A stretch of 10,637 nt of DNA, from NCBI GenBank assembly GCA_934292955.1, contig CAKQXZ010000075.1, positions 1 to 10,637 on the forward strand, in the 5' to 3' direction. Source of the stretch: an uncultured Clostridia bacterium (GTDB lineage: Bacteria > Bacillota_A > Clostridia > Christensenellales > Borkfalkiaceae). Positions 1 to 7,124 of this stretch are shown here, piece by piece; within the stretch, counting starts at the first letter, position 1; each line of letters begins with the position of its first letter. The translations under genes were made by a program, and so were the position numbers. The notes under the pieces are model-generated. The model saw only the letters and a list, made by a program, of their open reading frames with translations, had not been told where the DNA came from and did no database searches.

Positions 1-692
1 AAATCGATTTTGTTAAGTTCGTCGCTTTTATCTTCGGAATAAGCGTAACCTAAATGATAGGTCGGCTTAAGATAGGAATTCGCGCTGTAAATGCAATAAT
101 GCACTCCGCCCTGCTTAAAATAAAACGCGCCTTCTATGGTGTGCCAGTCCTGACCTTTTCTGAAACGGTCTTTTTCGTAAATTTCTTCTTCGCGCGTGGG
201 CTTTACGACCGCTTTCGGCTCGCCCGCAACGTTGAGTTCGTCGGTCATTTTATCGACAACGATATAAGTTCCCGCTTTTTCGGCTTCGTAATCGTTAATC
301 GAATAAAAAATGAACAAACCCGCGCTGTTTTCGACCACATGCGCGTCGATGGAAAACGGCGGCAACAAGTCTTTTACGAAAACAAACGCGCCGTTTGGCG
401 TATCGGAAACCGCCACCTTGATATTTTCTTTATGCACGTCGGTTTCGTTTTCGGGCATAGACGAATAGTACATGTAAAACTTTCCGCCGCGCTTAATGAC
501 TGACGGCGCCCAGTATTCTTTTTGCTCGGCTTGCGAAAATACTATGCCGACGTATTCCCAGCCGCTTGCAAGATTCCGGCTTTTATAACAATGCACGCCT
601 TTTTCGCCCGTGCAGTACAGATAGAAAAATCCGTTGTCTTTGATAACGTAAGGATCGGGCTGAGCAATCCCCTTGTATTCGATAATTTTCAT
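1..692 (-). CDS. GH43-like glycoside hydrolase, C-terminus beyond window edge
   Basis: The leftward frame starts at ATG 692-690 and is open to the window edge, giving 230 codons. AGGAG (703-699 on the minus strand) lies 6 nt upstream of the start. The protein shows the five-bladed propeller hallmarks of glycoside hydrolase family 43: AQPDPYV near the N-terminus (Asp13, expected general base), YWAPSVIKRGGKFYMYYS (60-77), SIDAHV (Asp116, expected pKa-modulating Asp) and HTIEGAF (Glu187, expected general acid). All three catalytic acids are therefore present. No signal peptide is visible, so it probably acts in the cytoplasm on imported oligosaccharides; the usual activities are beta-xylosidase or alpha-L-arabinofuranosidase. 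The substrate cannot be read from the sequence, and a related five-bladed propeller family remains possible. Its start overlaps the stop of the upstream M50 gene by 4 nt (ATGA), so the two are probably co-transcribed and translationally coupled. Confidence 0.82.
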   Translation of the reverse strand, partial: MKIIEYKGIAQPDPYVIKDNGFFYLYCTGEKGVHCYKSRNLASGWEYVGIVFSQAEQKEYWAPSVIKRGGKFYMYYSSMPENETDVHKENIKVAVSDTPNGAFVFVKDLLPPFSIDAHVVENSAGLFIFYSINDYEAEKAGTYIVVDKMTDELNVAGEPKAVVKPTREEEIYEKDRFRKGQDWHTIEGAFYFKQGGVHYCIYSANSYLKPTYHLGYAYSEDKSDELNKID

Positions 693-1864
693 AATTCACT
701 CCTTTCGGTTTTTGCAACTTCTGCCGGCGTTCTGCCCGCCGCGATATTAATCAGTTCTCGTTCGGACTGTAAGTCCGCAAGATACGGATAGTTTTTGGTA
801 AGTTTATTAAACTTTTTAAGAATTTCTTCGGCTTTTTGAATGTTGTTTTCGCAACGCAAAGCAAGCGTATATTCGGTGCGCATAACAGAGACAGAACGCT
901 TCATCGCTTTCATAAACTTAGCCTGTTGTTCTTCACAATACAGATTTACAATTACGTCGTGGCGGTTATAACTTATCGCTTCGATATAAATCAGGTCGTT
1001 TATAAGAAGACCGCGATAAACAGGCTCCATTCCGCTTTCGATTTCGAGCATATGCGTTATAACGTCGCGGGCTTCGTCGAATTTATGCTCGTCGACGAGC
1101 CTGTTGCACGCAAGAGCGCCGCACGCCGCCACCAGACCGTTTTCCATATCTTCGTCTTCGGGAACGACAAACCATTCGGCAGGCATGTCTTTAAGGCGCA
1201 CGCAATCGGAATTTCCGCCGGCAATAAGCAGTTGAACGCGAAAGGCTCTTGCCGCTTTTTTATTTTTGGCTAACGCAACCGTATTGCAGGCGTCGTTATC
1301 GACTATGCCCATACGCAGCGGCAAGCCGTTCTGCAATGCCATGCCGATTCCCGAGATTCCCAACACAAGCATACAGGTTTCGGCAACGGGCGGCATATCG
1401 AAAATTATGTAAATTGCAATGAAAATAACGCCGCTTAGCGCGTTGAAAATAATTCCGCCGAGATTATATAAAACAACGGGAAATTTGCCGTTTTTTTCTT
1501 CGGGCGGAAGCATAAGGCACTGCCCCGACGTACCAGCAAGACCAAATCGCTTAAACCTGATTTTTCCTGTCCCTTTGACCAACGCAAACGAAAAAATACG
1601 GAACATATTAAACTTATAGCCGCTGATCAATCCGCATACGAGATGCCCCGATTCGTGTATAATCACCTGAAGAATCAATGCAAGATAAAAAGCAAATATG
1701 GTGATCCAAACACCGATAATTATTTCTGCCGCAGACTCTGCGTTGTTGATTTGCGGCTCAAGTATTGCAATTAAAAGACCGCAGATCGCCCATATGACCA
1801 TAGATAAAAACTTGCCGCCGTCCGATTTTTTACGCGACGTTTTATGCTCGTTTACTTCGCCCAT
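689..1864 (-). CDS. M50-family (site-2-protease-like) membrane metallopeptidase with soluble C-terminal domain
   Basis: This is a 391-aa integral membrane protein. The start at 1864 is supported by GGGAG (1876-1872, minus strand) 7 nt upstream. Hydrophobic segments lie near residues 19-37, 47-69, 131-155 and 162-180. The zinc motif H70-E-S-G-H74 sits at the end of the second segment, with Glu71 as the expected catalytic base. NLGG (134-137) and N179-G-L-P...D189-N-D191 match the region where M50 enzymes place the Asp zinc ligand. Residues about 200-391 form a soluble, probably helical domain that may act as a regulatory or substrate-binding module. M50 enzymes cut substrates inside the membrane, for example anti-sigma factors or signal-peptide remnants; the substrate here is unknown. 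The gene reads leftward from its own predicted promoter (1895-1923) and is followed by the overlapping GH43-like gene. Family assignment is firm and the physiological role is not. Confidence 0.87.
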   Translation of the reverse strand: MGEVNEHKTSRKKSDGGKFLSMVIWAICGLLIAILEPQINNAESAAEIIIGVWITIFAFYLALILQVIIHESGHLVCGLISGYKFNMFRIFSFALVKGTGKIRFKRFGLAGTSGQCLMLPPEEKNGKFPVVLYNLGGIIFNALSGVIFIAIYIIFDMPPVAETCMLVLGISGIGMALQNGLPLRMGIVDNDACNTVALAKNKKAARAFRVQLLIAGGNSDCVRLKDMPAEWFVVPEDEDMENGLVAACGALACNRLVDEHKFDEARDVITHMLEIESGMEPVYRGLLINDLIYIEAISYNRHDVIVNLYCEEQQAKFMKAMKRSVSVMRTEYTLALRCENNIQKAEEILKKFNKLTKNYPYLADLQSERELINIAAGRTPAEVAKTERSEL

Positions 1865-1894
1865 TTCTATTCTCCCGCTTAATACTTCGCTGAT

Positions 1895-1923
1895 ATAATA
1901 ACATATCGTTTTATTTTTTTCAA
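1895..1923 (-). promoter_or_regulatory. Predicted sigma-A-type promoter for the M50-GH43 operon
   Basis: On the minus strand, TTGAAA (1923-1918) is followed after exactly 17 nt by TATTAT (1900-1895). Transcription would start near 1888, leaving a short leader of about 23 nt before the M50 start codon, which contains its GGGAG site. The promoter lies outside the inverted repeat at 1945-2102, so inversion of that segment would leave it intact. It is supported by consensus and position only. Confidence 0.6.
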
Positions 1924-1935
1924 CTCTTACGGCGT

Positions 1936-1974
1936 AAAAAAAGCCGCCTGATATACTATTAGGTGACTTTTTTT
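1936..1974. terminator. Terminator-like hairpin with A7 and T7 flanks
   Basis: A7 (1936-1942) pairs with T7 (1968-1974). Inside this, G43:C67, C45:G65, C47-C48-T49 with A61-G62-G63, and A51-T52-A53 with T57-A58-T59 continue the stem (last two digits of 19xx), with one C-A mismatch, two G-T wobbles and a TAC loop. Both strands read as a stem followed by a T tract, as in a bidirectional intrinsic terminator. It lies between two divergent genes, where no known transcript should end. It could insulate the two promoters, end an unannotated small or antisense RNA, or be mainly a DNA-level site, since the left inverted-repeat arm forms one side of its stem. Confidence 0.5.
1945..1959 (+). repeat. 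Left arm of a 15-bp perfect inverted repeat
   Basis: CGCCTGATATACTAT is the exact reverse complement of the segment at 2088-2102. The 128 nt between the arms contain the predicted promoter of the lipoprotein operon. The arm is itself part of an imperfect dyad, CTGATATACTATTAG (1948-1962), with one mismatched pair around a TAC centre. Confidence 0.85.
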
Positions 1975-2036
1975 GGAAAAAAGTGACAAAAAACAGTCAT
2001 TTTCTCATAAAAATGTTATTATTGCTACACGTATAT

Positions 2037-2065
2037 TTGACTAATCATATATAACGGAGTAAAAT
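2037..2065 (+). promoter_or_regulatory. Predicted sigma-A-type promoter for the lipoprotein operon
   Basis: TTGACT (2037-2042) and TAAAAT (2060-2065) are separated by exactly 17 nt, one mismatch from consensus in each hexamer. The expected transcription start is near 2072, giving a leader of about 83 nt before the ATG at 2155. It is the best promoter match in the intergenic region on this strand. Both hexamers lie between the inverted-repeat arms, so inversion would point it leftward, and a protein bound at the downstream arm would sit just past the start site. Confidence 0.65.
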
Positions 2066-2080
2066 AGCCTGTGGAATTGA

Positions 2081-2107
2081 CCGTCTGATAGTATATCAGG
2101 CGAACGG
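2081..2107 (+). promoter_or_regulatory. Leader hairpin / dyad operator candidate
   Basis: CTGATA (2085-2090) and TATCAG (2094-2099) form a perfect 6-bp dyad around GTA. An outer CCGT (2081-2084) can pair with ACGG (2104-2107), with a GCGA bulge. The site begins about 10 nt after the predicted transcription start. It could act as DNA (an operator in a repressor-like position) or as RNA (a leader hairpin). It contains most of the right inverted-repeat arm. Confidence 0.45.
2088..2102 (-). repeat. Right arm of the 15-bp perfect inverted repeat
   Basis: ATAGTATATCAGGCG is the exact reverse complement of 1945-1959. The centres of the two related dyads (about 1955 and 2092) are 137 bp apart, close to 13 turns of B-DNA. 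That spacing would suit looping between two bound regulators, but it is also an ordinary size for an invertible promoter. Confidence 0.85.
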
Positions 2108-2125
2108 CATAAATGTTTTTGCATA

Positions 2126-2150
2126 GTCGGGAAAATACCGACAAGGGAGA
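2126..2150 (+). promoter_or_regulatory. Small hairpin and ribosome binding site setting the start at 2155
   Basis: GTCGG (2126-2130) can pair with CCGAC (2138-2142) around a 7-nt loop, directly followed by the purine-rich AAGGGAGA (2143-2150). The latter is a good Shine-Dalgarno match 4 nt before ATG 2155, with a further AGGA at 2151-2154. This supports 2155 over the in-frame ATG at 2113, which has no such site. The 5-bp hairpin is weak and may be incidental. Confidence 0.55.
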
Positions 2151-2154
2151 AGGA

Positions 2155-4596
2155 ATGCTTGACAGAATTTTATACTTTCTGTTCAGAAAAAATATCGGTT
2201 TAGTGCTGCTTGGGCTGTTTTTAACGTCTGTATGCATCGTAATGAGCGGCTGCACCTGCGACAATGGTTTTTTAGCCTGCACCTGCGACGACGACGGCGG
2301 TTGCTACCTGGGCTCTGGCTGCATATGCTCTGCCTTAGGCGATTGCAACGAAAAGTGCGACCAGAGTTGCGGCGCGTGCCATTCTTGCAACCAATGCATG
2401 TATAATTGTAACGACGATTGCGAAGGCGGATGCTATGACAGTTGCAACGACTGCGAAAACGGTTGTACCCCGACGACGTATGATTACGAATTGACTATGG
2501 AAAGCGTAATGTACGACACACAGGGAAACACAGTCGATAATTCGGGTTGGGACGTATATACGACCATATGGAAAGAAACGCTCACAAGAGACGAAGCGGC
2601 GAAAAAAGATTTGATCTTTACAAAGACTTTTTCCGACTACGACATAAATCAACTTTTTCGTAATCCGGGCTTAAGCAAATACTACAAGGTAGTAGATATA
2701 GTCAACGATACGTTCCGCATGAAAGACGGAGAAGTAGACTACAGCCTTAACTACTCAGACGGAAAACTTACGATAGAAACACCCGATTGGACAAACAAAC
2801 GCTGGCAACGGTATACGGTATATTCAAAAGTCATTGTAGAAGAACTCGATTTAGGCACACAAGTAAAAATCAACTTAAAACACCAGGGAACAAGCGATCT
2901 GGACGACGAATACTATTTTACCAAAGTCGGTTACCCGATGCCCGAAATAGTTCCGAAAGAAGTTTCAGGCTTCACGCTCGACTCCGGCAACAAACTTTTC
3001 ACTTCGCAGGACGGGAAAACTTATGTTTTCGACACGGCTTCAAATTTTCATCTGTATAATTACGAAAATAACTATACAAAAACATCCGAAGGTTATGAAA
3101 TTACGTATTATCTGAATTATTCGGCGATTTCATATACTCTTACCGGGATAAAGTATGTGAACGGGGTCGAAACCGACCGTTGCACGTCAAAAATTCCTGG
3201 CGGAAGTTCGCTTGACGCTAAATTCAATGCCTTCAAAAATCAATACTTGCCCGTATTTGACCCGACAAGCTATTATTCCGCAATATGGACGACCGATAAA
3301 GACGGAAACATTCCTTACGGTTATTTGCCAAGCAAAGACAGAATAACAGGCGACGTAACGCTCTATTTCCATGCGACATCCCGCATAACGGCTACGCTTC
3401 ATAACGTAAAGGGCGAAGACTCAGATACAAAAACGCTGGATTTTCCCTACGGCGCGTATGCGGGCGGCTTCGATTATCCCGTCGCAGACTTGCCCGATTA
3501 CGGCAGATTTGAATTTGCCGGCTGGTATACCGACCCCGAATGTACGCAAAGATTCGACGCCGGCGAACGTTACGAGAATTTCGACTTATACGCCAAGTGG
3601 GACGAAAAGACGACCTATGCGGTCAAATATTACGCTTCGCTTGAAGATTATAACGCGGGGATTTCGGGTTACAGTGATACATACGACCGTAAACTCGGAC
3701 TTGATCTGAACCTTGATAAAGACGATCTTAAACAAAAAGAAATGCTGCCGCCCGACGCCGAACGTTATACCTACAATATTATCGGCTGGCAGATTGTAAA
3801 CAAAAAAGACGGAACGACAACTCTTTCCGCCCCGATAACAAGACTGGAAACGGAAACTTACGATACGGATATAGAACTTATCGCCGCGTTTGCGCATAAA
3901 GTTACTCTTATTATCGATTCGTCAAAAGAAAGCCTGAACGGTGAAAAAAATGAGCATAACGTTTTATACGGTCAGTCTTACGATTTACCCGTTCCCACTA
4001 CAACCGAAGAAGGCAAACAGTTCAAGGGCTGGAGAACGGACGACGGAACGATTATTTCCGACGGTAACGGACATATAGAAAAATTTATTCCGCATTCTTC
4101 GTTGCCTGCGCCCGTAGATACTTCGTATCTTGTACCCGTATGGGAAGAAAAAGTGCTTACGATAACGTTCGAATGGACGGAAAACGGCGAAACGAAGACA
4201 ACGACGAGAATGGCAAAAGCAGGCGAACTTATATCGGACATACCGACCGTTCCCGAAATGCCCGGTTACGAATTTACCGGATGGTTTAACGGCGACGAAA
4301 AATTCGATCAAACCGTACCCGTTACGAAAGACGTTATGTATACGGCAAAATACGAGCCGAAAACATATACGATTACTTTGGTCGTAAGAAATTCAGACGG
4401 CACAGAAACCGTTTTAAGAACAGTTTCGGTAAAATACGGTGAAAAAGCAGATCTCGGCACGGCGCCTGTTTCCGGTTCGGAAGAATTCGTTTGCTGGGAA
4501 GATAAAAACGGCACCGCCTGGACGGATAACAACGGCAATATGACAAACAATTACGCACTTACCGATAATATCACGCTGTACGCGTTTATCTGGTAA
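2155..4596 (+). CDS. Cysteine-rich, InlB-B-repeat surface lipoprotein (paralogue 1)
   Basis: This is an 813-aa exported protein of unknown specific function. ATG 2155 is chosen because it has a Shine-Dalgarno site and because MLDRILYFLFRKN then aligns exactly with the start of the next gene. The N-terminus is a signal peptide (basic residues around 11-12, hydrophobic 14-31) ending VMSGC33. That fits a relaxed Gram-positive lipobox with Met at -3, so Cys33 is the likely lipidated residue. Residues 33-104 hold 19 cysteines in 72 residues, rich in Asp, Asn and Gly, including five spaced every four residues (81, 85, 89, 93, 97). After an unrecognised beta-rich stretch (about 105-300) come Listeria-Bacteroides/InlB B-repeat-like units with G/C-W anchors near 456, 544, 625, 709 and 780, for example FEFAGWYTDPE...LYAKW. 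The protein ends with the last repeat. There is no LPXTG motif or C-terminal membrane segment, so anchoring must rely on the N-terminus. It is the first gene of the rightward run, 18 nt before its paralogue. Adhesion or a structural surface role is an inference. Confidence 0.85.
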   Translation: MLDRILYFLFRKNIGLVLLGLFLTSVCIVMSGCTCDNGFLACTCDDDGGCYLGSGCICSALGDCNEKCDQSCGACHSCNQCMYNCNDDCEGGCYDSCNDCENGCTPTTYDYELTMESVMYDTQGNTVDNSGWDVYTTIWKETLTRDEAAKKDLIFTKTFSDYDINQLFRNPGLSKYYKVVDIVNDTFRMKDGEVDYSLNYSDGKLTIETPDWTNKRWQRYTVYSKVIVEELDLGTQVKINLKHQGTSDLDDEYYFTKVGYPMPEIVPKEVSGFTLDSGNKLFTSQDGKTYVFDTASNFHLYNYENNYTKTSEGYEITYYLNYSAISYTLTGIKYVNGVETDRCTSKIPGGSSLDAKFNAFKNQYLPVFDPTSYYSAIWTTDKDGNIPYGYLPSKDRITGDVTLYFHATSRITATLHNVKGEDSDTKTLDFPYGAYAGGFDYPVADLPDYGRFEFAGWYTDPECTQRFDAGERYENFDLYAKWDEKTTYAVKYYASLEDYNAGISGYSDTYDRKLGLDLNLDKDDLKQKEMLPPDAERYTYNIIGWQIVNKKDGTTTLSAPITRLETETYDTDIELIAAFAHKVTLIIDSSKESLNGEKNEHNVLYGQSYDLPVPTTTEEGKQFKGWRTDDGTIISDGNGHIEKFIPHSSLPAPVDTSYLVPVWEEKVLTITFEWTENGETKTTTRMAKAGELISDIPTVPEMPGYEFTGWFNGDEKFDQTVPVTKDVMYTAKYEPKTYTITLVVRNSDGTETVLRTVSVKYGEKADLGTAPVSGSEEFVCWEDKNGTAWTDNNGNMTNNYALTDNITLYAFIW

Positions 4597-4614
4597 CTTA
4601 TAATAGGGAAAATT

Positions 4615-7074
4615 ATGTTAGACAGAATACTATATTTTCTTTTCAGAAGAAAGACCGGGCTTATATTGCTCGGGATTTCGACAATCTTTTTCGCAATGGC
4701 TTTCGGCGGTTGTTTTACGCTTAGCATGTGCGCCTGCTGGCACGAATCATGCGCCGAAGCCGACTGCAGCGACCCGGATGCCAAAGATTGCGCGCGCAGC
4801 AATGCTCAATACTGCAATCGTATGGACAAAGATTACAGTTGTAAAGACTCAGGTTGCGATGTTTTCGATTGCGCGTTCGGCTACGGCTGCGAAAAAGACT
4901 GCAATAACGGTACGATAGATTGCGGCGGTTGCAACAGCACTTGTTTTACCGACTGCAACAACGATTGCTCGGGCAGTACCGCAAACGGTTGCGAAACCTG
5001 TTACTACTCTTTTTCCAACTGCACATACGAAGGCAATAAGACAAAGGTTAATACGTACTATGTCAAAATATGCGTAGAAGTCGTAGATGACTCGGAAAAC
5101 TCTTTGTTTGAATATTCGTACAACAAAACGATCAAAACAAGCGATCTCGATTTTGAAAACAATCTTAAGCAAACTATCGATTTAAGCGAACTCGACGAAA
5201 AATTCAAAGAACAGGCTTTCTGCAATTATTTCGAAAACGCATTGACCTTTACCGCCGCGAGCGACGAAGTTTCTTTAGACGAAGGACAATATGAACTGAA
5301 CCGCTCTATCGACGTCGTCGTTGCACGCAACGGTTGGAGATTAAGCGCTTTCGACAGTAATGTGGGCATAGGTTTGGTGACGATACGCGCAAAAGCACAT
5401 GAAAAAGTTTACGGCAATCCCGTAACGATTACCGTTGATTTATCTTCGGCAGGCGGTTCGAACGAAACGTTTACGGTAAGCTCAGGCAGCATTCCGCAGT
5501 ATACGGCACCCACGTTTGTAAGTTATGAATTGAACGGCTTTTATACCATAGACGAATCGGGCAACGAAGTCGCATTCGATATGACGAAAACCTTCAGTGC
5601 TTATAAATACGGACTTTCGGGCATGGATCTGAAACTGACCGTATACGCAAAGTATGAAAAGAAACAATATACCCTTAAGGTTATAAAAACTACCGACGGC
5701 ATATCCGGCAGCGAAGAACTTGTAACGCAAATCTATCACAACGAATATATGTCTGACGTTCTGACCCGTCTTAAAGCAAACGACGGATTGGGCAAAGAAA
5801 CCGAAACCGCATTCTTCAGGTGGTGGGCTTACGATAAAGACGGAAACAATCGCGTCAATCAATCCGATATCATCCGCGAGAATAAAACGATTTATTGTCA
5901 TTATGCAAAGAAAGTCAACGTTACTCTTTACGGCGTTAACGGAAAAGACGACGGAACAATGACGTTCACAGTCGGTTACGGCGACGAAATAGATAATCAG
6001 TTTGCATTATTCACACCCCCCGATCACGGAAGATTCAAGTTTATACGTTGGTGTACGGACAATACCCTTACGACAGGCGTTTACCACGGTATGCCGATAA
6101 CCGAAGACATTACTCTTTATGCGGACTGGGACGAAACGACCGAATTTAATATCCGCTTATTTGCCGATAAGAATTCGTTTATATCCGGCAGTTCTTTAGA
6201 CGAAATTTCATTCGATTACACCGTCGGAACGGCATTGCCCGACTGGAACGACATTAAGAACAGCGTTACCGCCCCCGACGGATATACCTTTGCGGGTTGG
6301 AAGATAATCAGCCGCAACGCAGACGGAGATATAACCGCAGGCACGGATATCTACACCGAAATCGGCGAAAATACGCTGCTGCCCGACGATTATTCTTTAG
6401 TTGCTGAATTTTCAAAATCGGTAACGCTTATAGTAAAAGCCGCCGAAGGCAAATTTGCAGACGGACCGACAAGCAAAACGATTAACGTTTACCTTTACGA
6501 CAACACAATAATCACACCCGTTCCCGTGAACGACGGATACGAATTCCGCGGCTGGTCGCAGAATTCTTCCGAGCCTTACGATTTTGTAAGCGACGGAGAA
6601 AAACCGTTGAAAACAATATCTTCGGCAAGACTGTTCGCCATATTCGGTAAAAAACAATTATCGCTTACGTTCGTTTGCGACAACGGAACGCCCGCCGAAC
6701 AAATAATAAAAGTTACTTACGGTGATTCACCCGCGGACATTCCCACAGAACCTGCGAAAACGGGTTATTCTTTTGCGGGGTGGTTCGATGAAAACGACAA
6801 TCAGTTCGACCAATCAGCTGCAGTAACCAAAGATACCGTTTATACAGCAAAATTCACACCTGAAAAGTACACTGTTACCCTTATGGTAAACGGAGAAGAA
6901 TTCAAGACAGTAGAAGTAGAATACGGATCAAAAATAAATCTCGGCGTACCTTCGTCGGGTTACTTCCTGTTCTGGTACGACGAAAACAACAAGCAATGGA
7001 CGGATAATTCGGGCGATATGCTCGAAGCGTATTCTACGGACGGAAACGTTACGCTTTACGCAAAATTCTTATAA
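4615..7074 (+). CDS. Cysteine-rich, InlB-B-repeat surface lipoprotein (paralogue 2)
   Basis: This 819-aa protein is the tandem paralogue of the preceding gene. It starts MLDRILYFLFRRK, almost identical to its neighbour, with a weak AGGGAA ribosome site upstream. The signal peptide ends AFGGC33; the cysteine is at the same residue number as in the paralogue, but Phe at -3 is a poor lipobox residue, so lipidation is less certain. Residues 33-136 hold 20 cysteines in 104 residues, more loosely spaced than in paralogue 1. Both share the pattern C-x2-C-x3-C-x3-C-x3-C (here 103-118) and an N-D/N-D-C step. A beta-rich, weakly conserved stretch follows, then InlB-like repeats with G/R/F-W anchors near 478, 561, 646, 722 and 786, plus an earlier NGFYT unit near 308. 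The repeat order and closing unit (QWTDNSGDM...LYAKFL) match paralogue 1 (AWTDNNGNM...LYAFIW), which indicates duplication of the whole gene followed by divergence. The specific function is unknown. Confidence 0.85.
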   Translation: MLDRILYFLFRRKTGLILLGISTIFFAMAFGGCFTLSMCACWHESCAEADCSDPDAKDCARSNAQYCNRMDKDYSCKDSGCDVFDCAFGYGCEKDCNNGTIDCGGCNSTCFTDCNNDCSGSTANGCETCYYSFSNCTYEGNKTKVNTYYVKICVEVVDDSENSLFEYSYNKTIKTSDLDFENNLKQTIDLSELDEKFKEQAFCNYFENALTFTAASDEVSLDEGQYELNRSIDVVVARNGWRLSAFDSNVGIGLVTIRAKAHEKVYGNPVTITVDLSSAGGSNETFTVSSGSIPQYTAPTFVSYELNGFYTIDESGNEVAFDMTKTFSAYKYGLSGMDLKLTVYAKYEKKQYTLKVIKTTDGISGSEELVTQIYHNEYMSDVLTRLKANDGLGKETETAFFRWWAYDKDGNNRVNQSDIIRENKTIYCHYAKKVNVTLYGVNGKDDGTMTFTVGYGDEIDNQFALFTPPDHGRFKFIRWCTDNTLTTGVYHGMPITEDITLYADWDETTEFNIRLFADKNSFISGSSLDEISFDYTVGTALPDWNDIKNSVTAPDGYTFAGWKIISRNADGDITAGTDIYTEIGENTLLPDDYSLVAEFSKSVTLIVKAAEGKFADGPTSKTINVYLYDNTIITPVPVNDGYEFRGWSQNSSEPYDFVSDGEKPLKTISSARLFAIFGKKQLSLTFVCDNGTPAEQIIKVTYGDSPADIPTEPAKTGYSFAGWFDENDNQFDQSAAVTKDTVYTAKFTPEKYTVTLMVNGEEFKTVEVEYGSKINLGVPSSGYFLFWYDENNKQWTDNSGDMLEAYSTDGNVTLYAKFL

Positions 7075-7124
7075 CGGTAAAAATAGCAACATATAAAGAA
7101 ACAAAACAAGGAGATAACAGAACA

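Noticed and set aside
54..791. Two plus-strand open frames opposite the GH43-like gene
   Set aside because: The minus strand encodes a protein with all three GH43 catalytic acids and a good ribosome site. The plus-strand products have no motif.
1945..2102. A miniature transposable element (MITE) bounded by the inverted repeat
   Set aside because: No flanking target-site duplication is visible, and the segment holds the operon's promoter, so it is better explained as regulatory.
2077..2105. TTGACC as a second -35 box for the lipoprotein operon
   Set aside because: No acceptable -10 hexamer lies 16-18 nt downstream (the bases there are GC-rich). The pair at 2037-2065 is much better.
2113..2154. 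Upstream in-frame ATG for paralogue 1
   Set aside because: It has no Shine-Dalgarno site, would add 14 charged residues before the signal peptide, and would break the exact N-terminal match with the tandem paralogue. ATG 2155 has a good ribosome site.
2391..2412. Ferredoxin-like C-x2-C-x2-C-x3-C in paralogue 1 (Cys75, 78, 81, 85)
   Set aside because: The spacing fits, but the usual following Pro and a second cluster motif are missing. It is not kept in paralogue 2, and Sec-exported proteins rarely carry iron-sulfur clusters. It is more simply part of the general cysteine array.
2335..2652. Minus-strand open frame with a very hydrophobic, Val/Ala-rich product that resembles a membrane protein
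   Set aside because: It lies antisense to the cysteine-rich segment. Its hydrophobicity is what TGC, GAC and AAC codons give when read in reverse complement. It has no ribosome site and no independent support.
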